Positions 15,613 through 24,546 of a stretch of 31,852 bases of DNA are shown piece by piece. Where the stretch lies: positions 1-31,852 of the forward strand of contig CAITYI010000011.1 of the NCBI GenBank assembly GCA_903896585.1, given 5' to 3'. Source of the DNA: an uncultured bacterium. Lineage in GTDB: Bacteria > Actinomycetota > Actinomycetes > S36-B12. The notes beneath the pieces were generated by a model. It ran no database searches. It saw only the letters and a program-made list of their open reading frames with translations, and was not told the DNA's origin. How positions within the stretch are numbered: position 1 is the first letter of the stretch; each line of letters begins with the position of its first letter. A program made the translations under genes and the position numbers.

Positions 15613-15643
15613 GAGCGCTCAGGCAATCTTGAATGAGCGCTCA
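15611..15643. promoter_or_regulatory. Paired TGAGCGCTCA palindromes, probable TetR-type operator
   Basis: CTGAGCGCTCAG (15611-15622) and TGAGCGCTCA (15634-15643) share the same 10-bp palindrome, with centres 22 bp apart, about two helical turns. The first overlaps the -10 and start of the promoter, so binding would repress. Confidence 0.75.
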
Positions 15644-15659
15644 GTCAGGAGAAGATCAC

Positions 15660-16298
15660 GTGTCGGTTCTGGAAATCTCATTTGCGTCCGAGCTCAAGCC
15701 CACCCGAAAACTTCGCGTGCTCGTTGTCGACGACGATGAACTCGTTCAGGCGGGCATTCGAGCCGTGCTGTCCCAGCAGACTTGGATCGGGCAGTGCTAC
15801 GGAGCTGGATCCCTCGAGACCGCCATGGCGGCCGCGCGTCGGTGGCAGCCCAGCATCGCGTTGGTCGAGCTGTCCTTAGGAACGAGGCCCGGTCTGGAAG
15901 TCAGTCGGTCACTTTCCGTCGCGCACCCACACATGCGCGTACTGCTCATGTCTCGAGTCGGGCGCATTTCGCGAACGGTAGTGCGTGCCAACGGTGGTCA
16001 CGGTTTCATCTCCAAGAGTATTGGAGCGGCGGCGGTTGCCGAATCGGTCCGGCTGGTCTCGCAGGGACGTAGCGTATTTCCGCGCGAGGAAATCATCGAA
16101 ACTCAACAGTTGTCTCGGAGGGAACTCGATGTGCTAAAGCATCTCGTGCAGGGCTGTAGCAACCCCGAAGTAGCACAGGTGCTCCACCTTTCAAAGCACA
16201 CGGTCAAGCAGCACACCTGCGCCGTCTATCGCAAGCTCGCCGTCCGCAACCGCGCTGAAGCAGCGGCAAAGGCCCGCGAACTCGGCCTCGTCAGCTGA
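15660..16298 (+). CDS. LuxR/NarL-type response regulator with a Glu in place of the phospho-acceptor Asp
   Basis: This is a 212-residue protein from the GTG at 15660, chosen for the AGGAGAAG ribosome binding site at 15647-15654. An ATG at 15633 in frame has none and would lie in the operator. The receiver domain has V-V-D-D-D-E (about 22-27) and F-I-S-K-S, but the acceptor position reads A-L-V-E-L-S, with Glu (about residue 70) for Asp. A LuxR helix-turn-helix fills about 151-194 (L-S-R-R-E-L-D-V-L, then N-P-E-V-A-Q-V-L-H-L-S-K-H-T-V-K-Q-H). It may act without phosphorylation, Glu mimicking the phospho-state. No sensor kinase gene is seen. It is divergent from the RidA gene and likely regulates the cluster. 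Confidence 0.85.
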   Translation: MSVLEISFASELKPTRKLRVLVVDDDELVQAGIRAVLSQQTWIGQCYGAGSLETAMAAARRWQPSIALVELSLGTRPGLEVSRSLSVAHPHMRVLLMSRVGRISRTVVRANGGHGFISKSIGAAAVAESVRLVSQGRSVFPREEIIETQQLSRRELDVLKHLVQGCSNPEVAQVLHLSKHTVKQHTCAVYRKLAVRNRAEAAAKARELGLVS

Positions 16299-16318
16299 CG
16301 CCTCATCTGCCGATGCGG

Positions 16319-16335
16319 CTCGCCGGCACGGCGAG
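16319..16335 (+). terminator. Short GC-rich hairpin after the response regulator gene
   Basis: CTCGCCG (16319-16325) pairs with CGGCGAG (16329-16335) around GCA. There is no T-tract, so termination would be weak or factor-dependent. Confidence 0.4.
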
Positions 16336-16341
16336 TCAGTT

Positions 16342-16386
16342 ACCCACATCGAAAGTACCCACATCGAAAGTACTCACATAGAAAGG
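16342..16386. repeat. Three 15-bp tandem repeats in the thiolase leader
   Basis: ACCCACATCGAAAGT occurs at 16342-16356 and 16357-16371; a third unit at 16372-16386 differs at three positions. The last unit ends in GAAAGG, which serves as the ribosome binding site for the GTG at 16393, so the array duplicates the translation-initiation region. Confidence 0.9.
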
Positions 16387-16392
16387 TCACCC

Positions 16393-17610
16393 GTGCCCGA
16401 GGCAGTTATCGTCGCAGTTGCACGTTCACCCATCGGCCGAGCAATCAAAGGTTCCCTCGCCAGCATGCGGCCAGACGACATGGCCGCGCAAATGGTCACA
16501 GCCGCGTTGGCCCGAGTCCCCCAGCTCGATCCGGCCACTATCGATGATGTGATGCTTGGCAACACGCAGCCGGCGGGCGAGGCGGGCTTCAACCTCGCTC
16601 GCGTGGTGTCCCTTCTCGCCGGTCTCCCTCTGCCCGGAACGACGGTGAACCGTTACTGTGCGTCGAGCCTGCAGACAACGAGGATGGCGTTCCATGCCAT
16701 CAAGGCGGGCGAGGGTCATGCCTTCCTATCTGTCGGCGTTGAGGCGGTGAGCCGATATTCCACGGGAGCCAGCGATTTCTGTCCTGACAGCAAGAACAGC
16801 GCATTCGCTACCGCAGAGGATCGCACCCTTGACCGATCGCTCGGTGGTGCTGACATGTGGACTGACCCGGCGCTGCACGGTTCCCTGCCCGACGTCTACA
16901 TCTCCATGGGCCAGACAGCTGAGAATGTCGCGCAGATCCGCAATGTGACCCGGCACGACCAAGACGTGTTCGGCGTGCGGAGCCAGAACCTCGCAGAGGC
17001 GGCCATCGCGAACGGGTTTTGGTCCACGGACATCGTGCCCGTCACGCTCACGGATGGCACCGTGGTGACAAGCGATGACGGGCCGCGGCCAGGTGTGACC
17101 CTTGATCGCGTGGGCGAGTTGGCCCCAGCCTTTCGCCCGGACGGTACCGTCACCGCCGCCAACTGCTGTCCACTGAATGATGGTGCCGCAGCAGTGGTGA
17201 TCATGTCCGATACTCGCGCGGCCGAACTTGGCATTACGCCTCTCGCCCGCATCGTCTCTACCGGGGTGAGTGCAATCTCGCCGGAGATCATGGGACTTGG
17301 ACCCGTCGCCGCCACCCAGCAGGCACTAGATCGTGCAAGTTTGACCATCGGTGACATCGACCTCGTGGAGATCAACGAGGCATTCGCTGCGCAGGTGCTC
17401 GCCTCGGCGTGGGAACTCGGGATCGACATCGACCGCCTCAACGTGAATGGCGGCGCAATCGCCGTAGGCCACCCATTCGGTATGACCGGGGCTCGCATCA
17501 CGAGTACTCTCGTCAACTCGCTGCGCTTCCATGACAAGCAGTTCGGCCTGGAGACCATGTGCGTCGGTGGCGGTCAGGGAATGGCAATGGTCATCGAGAG
17601 ACTCTCCTAA
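16393..17610 (+). CDS. Thiolase (acetyl-CoA acyltransferase)
   Basis: This 405-residue protein has the full thiolase fold and active site: C89 in N-R-Y-C-A-S-S-L-Q (nucleophile), H360 in G-G-A-I-A-V-G-H-P-F-G, and C390 in M-C-V-G-G-G-Q-G. It cleaves 3-oxoacyl-CoA to acetyl-CoA and a shortened acyl-CoA, the last step of beta-oxidation. The GTG start has GAAAGG 7 bp upstream, contributed by the last tandem repeat. It is one of three plus-strand genes between the two large minus-strand blocks and may be cotranscribed with tetR downstream, although a dyad precedes tetR. Confidence 0.93.
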   Translation: MPEAVIVAVARSPIGRAIKGSLASMRPDDMAAQMVTAALARVPQLDPATIDDVMLGNTQPAGEAGFNLARVVSLLAGLPLPGTTVNRYCASSLQTTRMAFHAIKAGEGHAFLSVGVEAVSRYSTGASDFCPDSKNSAFATAEDRTLDRSLGGADMWTDPALHGSLPDVYISMGQTAENVAQIRNVTRHDQDVFGVRSQNLAEAAIANGFWSTDIVPVTLTDGTVVTSDDGPRPGVTLDRVGELAPAFRPDGTVTAANCCPLNDGAAAVVIMSDTRAAELGITPLARIVSTGVSAISPEIMGLGPVAATQQALDRASLTIGDIDLVEINEAFAAQVLASAWELGIDIDRLNVNGGAIAVGHPFGMTGARITSTLVNSLRFHDKQFGLETMCVGGGQGMAMVIERLS

Positions 17611-17661
17611 AATCAGCCTCCGACAACATTCCGGACCTCGGTTGCGTCAGGGTTAGGAATA

Positions 17662-17673
17662 ACCCACGTGGGT
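17662..17673. promoter_or_regulatory. Cluster dyad site 9, most symmetric copy (ACCCACGTGGGT)
   Basis: A perfect 12-bp palindrome containing CCCA-CG-TGGG, 86 bp upstream of the tetR start. A perfect site before a regulator gene is the usual place for autoregulation. Confidence 0.6.
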
Positions 17674-17759
17674 GTCGAAAGAGAGGCATTGACCGAAACA
17701 CCTTGCCACCCGGTAACCTCATGAACTCAGGCAGTGTCATTTTCCCCAGGAGCAGCCAA

Positions 17760-18425
17760 GTGTCCCAGACGCACAATCTGCCGCCGGCGATGCCGGCGCG
17801 CAAATCCAGACGACTTACTGCCGAAGCCAGCCACTCTGACCTGCCTGATGCCCGCGAGCGCATCCTTGCCGCCGCCCAAGAATTGTTTTATGCGAACGGA
17901 TTCTCCGCCACCTCCGTGGCCAGCATCGCCGAGGCCGCGAAGATGACAACCCCCAATCTCTATTGGCACTTTCCATCCAAGCAGGCGCTGTTGGTCGAAG
18001 TGCTCGACCGAGCTCAGCGAACCGGCTTGGAAGTCCTGATCCAGGGAATTCCGGAAACGGGAACTGCGGTCGAGTTGCTCTCTGCCTATGTTCGGGCATA
18101 CGTGGGCATGCAGCTCAATGTCGCCCGCGAGGGCGTCGTGCATGGATACTGGATTCTGGCCGCCGACCTTCCGGCCTCTGATGCGCCTCGCCTGCGTGAA
18201 GGTAGGCGCGAGATCCACCGGGTTCTACGCAACATAGTTCGGCAGGGCATAGCCGAAGGTACCTTCGAGGTGTCGGACCCAACCCTCGCCGAAACCACCA
18301 TCGAGACGTCGTGTGAGTACGTGTTTACCTGGTTCAGTCCCACCGGCCGTCACTCCGATGAAGAGGTGCTAGACGGGATGATCGAGATTGCCCTGCGGAT
18401 CGTGGGCTACCGCGCCATCGACTGA
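17760..18425 (+). CDS. TetR/AcrR-family transcriptional regulator
   Basis: This is a 221-residue protein from a GTG at 17760 with AGGAG 7 bp upstream; an ATG at 17721 in frame lacks a ribosome binding site. The N-terminal HTH region has R-E-R-I-L-A-A-A-Q-E-L-F, G-F-S-A-T-S-V-A-S-I-A-E-A-A and the recognition helix ending in N-L-Y-W-H-F-P-S-K, the TetR signature. The C-terminal domain would bind a ligand, plausibly a CoA thioester or the amine substrate. Candidate operators are the dyad at 17662-17673 and the paired palindromes at 15611-15643. It is the most likely local repressor of the catabolic cluster. Confidence 0.9.
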   Translation: MSQTHNLPPAMPARKSRRLTAEASHSDLPDARERILAAAQELFYANGFSATSVASIAEAAKMTTPNLYWHFPSKQALLVEVLDRAQRTGLEVLIQGIPETGTAVELLSAYVRAYVGMQLNVAREGVVHGYWILAADLPASDAPRLREGRREIHRVLRNIVRQGIAEGTFEVSDPTLAETTIETSCEYVFTWFSPTGRHSDEEVLDGMIEIALRIVGYRAID

Positions 18426-18459
18426 GATGTGAACGCGAATACTTATCCGACCCGACCGC

Positions 18460-19482
18460 TTAAACCACTTCGCGCTTGCGACCCAGATTGACCGCCAGGC
18501 CCACTCCCGAGATGAGTGCGATCCCATTCACATACTGGGAGACATAGGGAGGGACACCTGCGATGGTGAGACCGCTGTTAATAAACGCCAGTAAGAAGAG
18601 GGCCACCAGCATGCCAGGGACGTTGTAACGGCCAGGCTTAATTGCCGCCGCGCTGAGGAATGCAGCCGCCAGTGCCTGGAGCGTCAGCGAGTCTCCCAGC
18701 CGCGGGTCCGCCGCACCTGATCGAGCCACTTGCATAAGTCCGGCCAGGCCAGCGAGCACGCCGGCGATCAAAAAAGCAATGCCAATTGTCTTGCGGATGT
18801 TGACACCGATCAGGACCGCGGCGTTGCGGTTGGAACCGATCGCGTAGAAGTGCCTACCCGTCGGTGTGTATTCCAGGAGGTAGTGACCAGCAGTGGCGAC
18901 CAGGATCACCACGAAGAAGAGGCGGGGAATGCCCAACCACGTCCCGGACCCGAATTCAGTGAGAAAGGTGGGGATATTACTTACCTGAGTCGAACCACCA
19001 GTGACTTGGTTGACGACCCCGACAATGACCGCCGTGGTTCCAAGCGTGGTGATGACCGCATTGGTGCCGAGGAAGTTCACGAGAAAACCATTGACAAGGC
19101 CAACGACTACCCCCGTCGCCAAACCGATGGCGAGTGCGAAGGGAACTGTGATCGAGGATGAGAGCAAACTCGCCGCGACCACCGCGGACAGCGTCGCACT
19201 CGCTCCGACGGAGAGATCCCATTCGTTGCAGATGAGGGGCATCAAAGCTCCCACCGCAACAACTGCAAGAACGGACTGTCCAGCGATGATTATCTGGAAG
19301 TTGGCCATCGTCGGATAGACCTCCGCTGTTGTTGGCCACAGCGAGAAGAATGCGATCACCGCGAACATGGCGATGAGGAGTGCGTAAGCCTCCACAAATC
19401 GAAGAATCCGACCTCCGCGGGCAGTGATCCGCTGCGCAGTGGGTTCAGTGGATTCTGCGGAAACGTTGCTGTCTAATGACAT
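18460..19482 (-). CDS. ABC transporter permease, RbsC-like
   Basis: This 340-residue polytopic membrane protein has a cytoplasmic N-terminal stretch of about 30 residues and then roughly nine to ten hydrophobic segments, as in RbsC/AraH-type permeases. Typical features include N-E-W-D-L-S-V-G-A-S and G-R-H-F-Y-A-I-G-S-N-R-N-A-A, the latter near the coupling region. It starts 11 bp after the ATPase gene ends. The family imports sugars and some other small molecules; here the setting suggests the pathway substrate or a precursor. Confidence 0.9.
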   Translation of the reverse strand: MSLDSNVSAESTEPTAQRITARGGRILRFVEAYALLIAMFAVIAFFSLWPTTAEVYPTMANFQIIIAGQSVLAVVAVGALMPLICNEWDLSVGASATLSAVVAASLLSSSITVPFALAIGLATGVVVGLVNGFLVNFLGTNAVITTLGTTAVIVGVVNQVTGGSTQVSNIPTFLTEFGSGTWLGIPRLFFVVILVATAGHYLLEYTPTGRHFYAIGSNRNAAVLIGVNIRKTIGIAFLIAGVLAGLAGLMQVARSGAADPRLGDSLTLQALAAAFLSAAAIKPGRYNVPGMLVALFLLAFINSGLTIAGVPPYVSQYVNGIALISGVGLAVNLGRKREVV

Positions 19483-19493
19483 GAAAGGGCTCC

Positions 19494-21002
19494 CTACACG
19501 ATCTTTTCAAGACGACCATCGGACCGGTCGCCTACGCCGATTGAGTCAACTGTGACACCGTCCCGCAAGACGACAAGCCGGTCGCAAAGCAACTCCAACT
19601 CCTCCGCATCGGAGGACACCACCAGTACACACGTGCCACGTTCGGCCGCCTGCCGCACCAGTCCGTAAATGTCTTCGCGGGCACCGACATCAACCCCGTG
19701 CGTGGGTTCGTCAAGTAGGAGCAGACTCGGTTCGCGACGCATCCATCGAGCGAGGATTGCCTTCTGCTGGTTTCCGCCGGACAGTTGGGCTATCGACGCT
19801 GACGGGGACTCACACTTGATGCCGAAGGCGTCAATCAGCGTGAGTGAATCGCGCAACTCACGGCGCTTGCGAAGCAGGCCGCGTCGCCAGTACCGCTCCT
19901 GACCGGCAATGGAGAGGTTCTCCACGAGCGAGAGTTCAGAAAAGACCGCCTCACTCGTCCGGTCCTCCGGAACATAGGCGACCCCCGCCCGCATGGCCTC
20001 GATGGGCTTGCGCGGAGTCAACTGACGACCGAGCAGGGTGACGGTCCCCGCGGAGCGCTCGGTGACACCGAAGAGGATGCGCAGCAGCGATGATCGGCCC
20101 GAGCCGAGCAGGCCGGCGACACCCACGATTTCTCCTCGCTCCACTGTGAACGATGCGTGCTTGAGTCCTCCCCCCGACAGGCCCCGCACCAACAGCCCTG
20201 GCCCGCCGTCGCCGGCCAGTCGCACGTGATCCGTGACTCGGGTGCTCGCCACGTGTCGGCCCGCGATCAGGTCTGCCAACTGGTCGTGATCGGTGTCAGC
20301 CGTGCTGAGTTCAGCGACCTTCACGCCATCTTTAAGGACGGTGAGGCGGTCGGTGGCCGACAGGACTTCATCGAGCCGATGACTGACGAAGACCACTGCG
20401 TGGCCATCTGCGGCGTAGCGGCGCATGGCGTCGAGGACAACGTGCACCTCGGAGGGTGGAAGCGACGCCGTGGGTTCGTCCAGCACTAAGGTTCCGGGAT
20501 TGTCGTCGCCTAGATCCTGAAGCGCCCGAGCGATCGCCACCATCGCTCGGGTCGCGGGCCGCAACCGCTGGACCTGGTCGGCTGGCTGGGCATCGATGCC
20601 GAAGCGCTCGAGCACCTCGGAAGCCTTAACCCGCTGAGCCCGCCAATCGATGGCACCAAACCGGCGGCGAGGGAATTCAGAGCCGAGCGCGAGGTTCTCT
20701 GCGACCGATAGGTCTGGGAACACGGACGACTTTTGGTGGACCACTCTGAGTCCAGCATTGCGGGCCTCGTCAGGGCGCGAACCGAGCACGCCCGAGAGGG
20801 CCGTCTCACCAATGCGGATAGTTCCAGAGTCGGGCCTGACCACGCCCGACACGATCTTTATCAGGGTGGACTTGCCAGACCCGTTTCCGCCCACAAGGCC
20901 GTGCACCTCTCCTTGTGCGACCGTGAGGCTCACGTCCACCAGCGCGCGCGTGGGGCCGAAGGCCTTGGAGATGCCGTCGAGGTGCAAGGCATTGCCTTGC
21001 AC
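19494..21002 (-). CDS. ABC transporter ATP-binding protein with two ABC domains, RbsA-like
   Basis: This is a protein of about 502 residues with two fused nucleotide-binding domains. The first has Walker A G-G-N-G-S-G-K-S-T and Walker B L-V-L-D-E-P-T, but a degenerate signature (L-R-P-A-T-R). The second has a modified Walker A (G-S-G-R-S-S), a canonical L-S-G-G-N-Q-Q and L-L-L-D-E-P-T-H-G-V-D. This asymmetry is normal for RbsA/MglA-type proteins. I prefer the GTG at 21002 (AAGGGGAG 9 bp upstream, 20-bp gap to the preceding gene). An ATG at 21038 would overlap the binding-protein gene by 16 bp. Confidence 0.9.
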   Translation of the reverse strand: MQGNALHLDGISKAFGPTRALVDVSLTVAQGEVHGLVGGNGSGKSTLIKIVSGVVRPDSGTIRIGETALSGVLGSRPDEARNAGLRVVHQKSSVFPDLSVAENLALGSEFPRRRFGAIDWRAQRVKASEVLERFGIDAQPADQVQRLRPATRAMVAIARALQDLGDDNPGTLVLDEPTASLPPSEVHVVLDAMRRYAADGHAVVFVSHRLDEVLSATDRLTVLKDGVKVAELSTADTDHDQLADLIAGRHVASTRVTDHVRLAGDGGPGLLVRGLSGGGLKHASFTVERGEIVGVAGLLGSGRSSLLRILFGVTERSAGTVTLLGRQLTPRKPIEAMRAGVAYVPEDRTSEAVFSELSLVENLSIAGQERYWRRGLLRKRRELRDSLTLIDAFGIKCESPSASIAQLSGGNQQKAILARWMRREPSLLLLDEPTHGVDVGAREDIYGLVRQAAERGTCVLVVSSDAEELELLCDRLVVLRDGVTVDSIGVGDRSDGRLEKIV

Positions 21003-21022
21003 CTCGACGCGCTCCCCTTCGA

Positions 21023-22240
21023 TCAGGATGCACCCCATGCGGCCGTGTACGCCGCGATGTAGTCCACGGGAGCGACGTATAGCGCACCTTCAGCCGGCAG
21101 ATTGTGCTCCGCATCTATCAGTTGGAGTCCTATACCGGTGTTGAACATCTTCGTGTCACCATTGAAGATTCGGTTCAGGCGCTCAATCGCGGCCCACGAC
21201 TCCATCGCACCGTCATAGCCGATCGTCATGTCGGCCTTTCCCTGGCGGATCAACTCAACCATGGCTGGGTAGCCTGCATCGCCAGTGACATAGATGTCGC
21301 GACCAGATGCTTCGGCCGCCGCAGCGATACCGTTTAGGACTGGATCGTCGTAGTTGCCCATGATGGCGTTAATGGATTGGTTCTTGAGCAGCTCCGTACT
21401 GATCTTGGTCTGCAGAGCATTACCCCAGTCCGCATAGACCGAATCAAATACCGTGGCCGTGCAGGTGGTACAGACCTGCATCTCGTTCACGAAGCCATCG
21501 GTTATTGACACCGTCGCGTACGTTTCCGGGTAGTTGACGGCGAGGGCCTCGACCTTCGCATCGAGAGCGGTGATCATCGCATCGGCCTGTAGTTGACCTG
21601 TTGCTTCGAGGAACTTCACGTAGTCGACGCCCTGCTCTGTCAGACTGTTGTAAAGGCCAAGGGGATATCCGGTTGCCTGTCCTTGCCCGTCGGAGTCGCA
21701 GTCGTAGCCCTCCACATAGATGACGGGAATGCCTGCGGCCTGGGCCTCTTCCACACCGGCTTTGACCGCGGCACAGTCAATGACGAACAGCACGATTCCG
21801 TCTACCTTTTCGGCAATTGCTTGCCGAATTGCGCTCAAATACACATCGGTGCTGAATTCACCGTCGACGACATTGACCGTCCACCCGGCCGCAGCGCCTG
21901 CGGCTTTAAAGGTGTCGGTGAAGATCGGTCCCGATTGCGACTGGTTGCCAAACACAATTCCGGTGACTTTCTTGGCTGCAGTTATCGCGCCCGAGGTTTC
22001 AGGAAGTGTGTACGTGCCTGGGATCGCTGCGTCGATGTTGGCCTGAGCTGAAGCCGGGATGTCCGAGGCGGAGGGGGCGGCAGCCGCTGGCTCTTCCGAC
22101 GCTGCGGCGGCCTCGGAGCTTGAGGAAGCGTCGCCTGCTGGCGAACTTTCACTGCTTCCACTGTCTCCACTACAGGAACTAAGCAGGACTATGGCTATCC
22201 CCGCGCTTGCAGCAGCGAGGAAGGGTCTCGAGAGTTTCAT
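21023..22240 (-). CDS. Periplasmic-binding-protein-like lipoprotein of the ABC importer (RbsB-like)
   Basis: This 405-residue protein starts with a lipoprotein signal: positively charged M-K-L-S-R, a hydrophobic core, and the lipobox L-S-S-C, after which comes a Ser/Ala/Glu-rich linker. The main body matches the type 1 periplasmic binding fold (Peripla_BP_4): V-F-G-N-Q-S-Q-S-G-P near the start, V-D-G-I-V-L-F-V-I-D, and I-N-A-I-M-G-N-Y-D-D-P. It captures the ligand outside the membrane and delivers it to the permease. Two Cys in V-C-T-T-C may form a disulfide. A cluster dyad lies 87 bp upstream, so this is the first gene of the importer operon. Confidence 0.88.
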   Translation of the reverse strand: MKLSRPFLAAASAGIAIVLLSSCSGDSGSSESSPAGDASSSSEAAAASEEPAAAAPSASDIPASAQANIDAAIPGTYTLPETSGAITAAKKVTGIVFGNQSQSGPIFTDTFKAAGAAAGWTVNVVDGEFSTDVYLSAIRQAIAEKVDGIVLFVIDCAAVKAGVEEAQAAGIPVIYVEGYDCDSDGQGQATGYPLGLYNSLTEQGVDYVKFLEATGQLQADAMITALDAKVEALAVNYPETYATVSITDGFVNEMQVCTTCTATVFDSVYADWGNALQTKISTELLKNQSINAIMGNYDDPVLNGIAAAAEASGRDIYVTGDAGYPAMVELIRQGKADMTIGYDGAMESWAAIERLNRIFNGDTKMFNTGIGLQLIDAEHNLPAEGALYVAPVDYIAAYTAAWGAS

Positions 22241-22326
22241 TGGGCCTCCATCTGTGGTCACCGATTTGGTAGAACACAGTCAAGCCCAGCCAGCACACCA
22301 ATTTCGTAATCCAAAACACTTCTACG

Positions 22327-22340
22327 CCCACATGGGGGAT
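22327..22340. promoter_or_regulatory. Cluster dyad site 7 (CCCA-CA-TGGGGGAT)
   Basis: CCCACATGGG at 22327-22336 followed by GGAT, in the 296-bp region between the importer operon and the MaoC gene's stop. I see no gene in this region. Confidence 0.6.
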
Positions 22341-22536
22341 CACACCGATTTCCAAACTAGCCCTACTCGATGGGATTCGAATTGGTAACACGATTCGAAG
22401 GTGCTGCTTCCGCGTCCCATGCAGCTGCACTTAGGCCGGTGACATGAATCGGCGCAGATCATCGGGCGTATCTTCTGCGATGTTTGTCACTGCGCTTTCC
22501 CAATTTCACATGAGCGATTTATCAGGACGACCTGTT

Positions 22537-23019
22537 TTAGGATTCGAAGACGATAAGAGCGATGAGGTCCGCTATGCAGGCAGGCTGTTCCCGATCTTGC
22601 CGTTCGACGATAGCCCGCGTCAGCACCGTGATGCCGTGTGCAGTGTGCTGGACGGACTCGATCTGAGCACTTGCCCGCAGGTAAGCGCCGACTGGGACCG
22701 GTGAGGTGAAGCGGACTCGATCACATCCGTAGTTCATCTGCATCGCGGCTCCCTCGATGGTGAAGATGTCCCACAGCATGGAAGGAATTAAGGAAAGGAC
22801 GAGGAAACCGTGCGCGATAGTGCTGCCGAAAGGTCCCGTCAGAGCCTTCTCAGGATCTACGTGGATCCACTGGTGATCGCCGGTGGCCTCGGCGAACTGG
22901 TTGATGCGCGCCTGCGGCATCTCAATCCAGGGGCTATACCCGAGGTGCTCTCCCACTGCGGAGGCTAGGTCCTCACTGCTTCGAAATACTCGCACTGTTC
23001 TCCATTCAGATATGGTCAC
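22537..23019 (-). CDS. MaoC-like (R)-specific enoyl-CoA hydratase
   Basis: This is a protein of up to 160 residues with the hot-dog hydratase motif A-T-G-D-H-Q-W-I-H-V-D, holding the catalytic pair D48 and H53, followed by G-P-F-G-S-T-I-A-H-G-F. It resembles NodN/MaoC single-domain hydratases that add water to enoyl-CoA. The start is uncertain: GTG at 23019, or GTG at 22995 with GGAGAAC just upstream. It follows the aldehyde dehydrogenase gene by about 57 bp. It supplies the hydration step between the acyl-CoA dehydrogenase and the SDRs. Confidence 0.87.
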   Translation of the reverse strand: MTISEWRTVRVFRSSEDLASAVGEHLGYSPWIEMPQARINQFAEATGDHQWIHVDPEKALTGPFGSTIAHGFLVLSLIPSMLWDIFTIEGAAMQMNYGCDRVRFTSPVPVGAYLRASAQIESVQHTAHGITVLTRAIVERQDREQPACIADLIALIVFES

Positions 23020-23076
23020 CGAAGCCGCACCGACGAAGCGGTTGACCTCACCTACATAAGAAACCGGTCACCGTTG

Positions 23077-24522
23077 TTAAAGGGTGTTGAAACTGATCGT
23101 CTTGGCGTTTGTGAAAGCCCGCAGACTGTCCTCACCCAGTTCTCGCCCGATCCCGCTCTTTTTGTAGCCGCCGAACGGACCGTTGATCTCCCAGTCGTTC
23201 GTGCCGCCGTTGACGGCAACCGCTCCCGCCTGCAAACCCTCGGCCATCTCGAATGCGGTCTTCAAAGACGAAGTCCACACTGCCATTGACAGGCCGTACG
23301 GTGAGTCGTTGGCGATCGCGAGCGCCTCAGCAGCGCTGGCCACCTTGATAATGGGAGCGACGGGTCCGAAGGTTTCCTCGTCGGCGATCTGCATGCCGGG
23401 TCGCACGCCGGTGAGCACCGTTGCCTCGTAGTACATCCCGTCACGGCGCCCACCGACCTCGATGGTTGCGCCCTGAGCGCGCGCATCCTCGACGTGGCGC
23501 TCAATCTTGGCCATGATCCGCTCCTCCGAGATGGGGCCCATCTCGGTCAGGTCATCCATGGGATCGCCCATGCGCAGGGCCTTGGTGCGCTCCACAAGTT
23601 TGCTGACGAACTCGTCATGGATGGCCTCATGAACGATCAGACGCTCCGCGGCCGTGCACACCTGCCCTGCCATGTAGAAGCATGACTCCACTGCAGACTG
23701 CACAGCCGCATCTATGTCAGCGTCGTCAAGGACCACCATCGGCCCGTTGCCGCCCAGCTCGAGCAGCAGGCGTTTAACACCGGCCGCACGCGTGATCTGT
23801 TCACCAACCGCCGTGCTCCCGATGAAGCCAATGACGCCAACCCCCGGGTGGGTGACCAATGCCTCGCCGATTTCCGGACCTCCATACACGAGGTTGAAGA
23901 TGCCCGCAGGTAGACCTGCTTCGGCGAAGATCCTGGCCGCCAACTGGGGAGATAAGGGTGCCCATTCGCTGGGTTTCCAGACGACGGCATTCCCCACTAC
24001 CAACGCAGCGACGCAGCCCACGAGCATGTCGACAGGAAAATTCCACGGGGAGATGAGGCCGGCCACGCCGATGGGTTCATAGACGGTCATCACGCGTCGG
24101 GTCGTATGCGCAGCGTCGTACGGGGGAGGCGCGGACCCGCCGAAACGTCGGGCATCCTCCACAGCAGCCTTGCTCACGTCTACCGTCAGGGGTCCCATTT
24201 CATAACGGGACTCATTGATGGTCTTGCCCATCTCGCGCGAGACCCACACGGACAACTCCTCGACATGCGGCACAATCGCATCGACCGCGCGAATCAAAAT
24301 GTCGGCGCGCTCCGCCATCGGACGCTTAGCCCATTCCAGTTGTGCTCGCTCGGCGGCCTTGACCGCTGCATCGACCTGAGCTGCGGATGCATAGTGCACT
24401 TTGCTGACCGGCTTACCAGTTGACGGGCTGATCGTCTCTTTGCACGGTCCTTCGCCTGCGATCCACTGACCGTCGATGAGGCACAGCGCCTCGGGGATGT
24501 TGTCGTCATTCGTCGTTAACAT
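23077..24522 (-). CDS. NAD(P)-dependent aldehyde dehydrogenase
   Basis: This 481-residue protein has the usual ALDH length. It has P-W-N-F-P with N161, W-K-P-S-E at 182-186, the general base E255 in L-E-L-G-G-N, the nucleophile C289 in G-Q-V-C-T-A-A-E, and G-G-Y-K-K-S-G-I-G-R-E near the end. It oxidises an aldehyde, presumably produced by the amine oxidase encoded just upstream (24-bp gap), to an acid for the acyl-CoA ligase. The ATG at 24522 has AAGGGAG 7 bp upstream. Confidence 0.93.
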   Translation of the reverse strand: MLTTNDDNIPEALCLIDGQWIAGEGPCKETISPSTGKPVSKVHYASAAQVDAAVKAAERAQLEWAKRPMAERADILIRAVDAIVPHVEELSVWVSREMGKTINESRYEMGPLTVDVSKAAVEDARRFGGSAPPPYDAAHTTRRVMTVYEPIGVAGLISPWNFPVDMLVGCVAALVVGNAVVWKPSEWAPLSPQLAARIFAEAGLPAGIFNLVYGGPEIGEALVTHPGVGVIGFIGSTAVGEQITRAAGVKRLLLELGGNGPMVVLDDADIDAAVQSAVESCFYMAGQVCTAAERLIVHEAIHDEFVSKLVERTKALRMGDPMDDLTEMGPISEERIMAKIERHVEDARAQGATIEVGGRRDGMYYEATVLTGVRPGMQIADEETFGPVAPIIKVASAAEALAIANDSPYGLSMAVWTSSLKTAFEMAEGLQAGAVAVNGGTNDWEINGPFGGYKKSGIGRELGEDSLRAFTNAKTISFNTL

Positions 24523-24546
24523 GTGTCGCTCCCTTACCTGTGTCGC

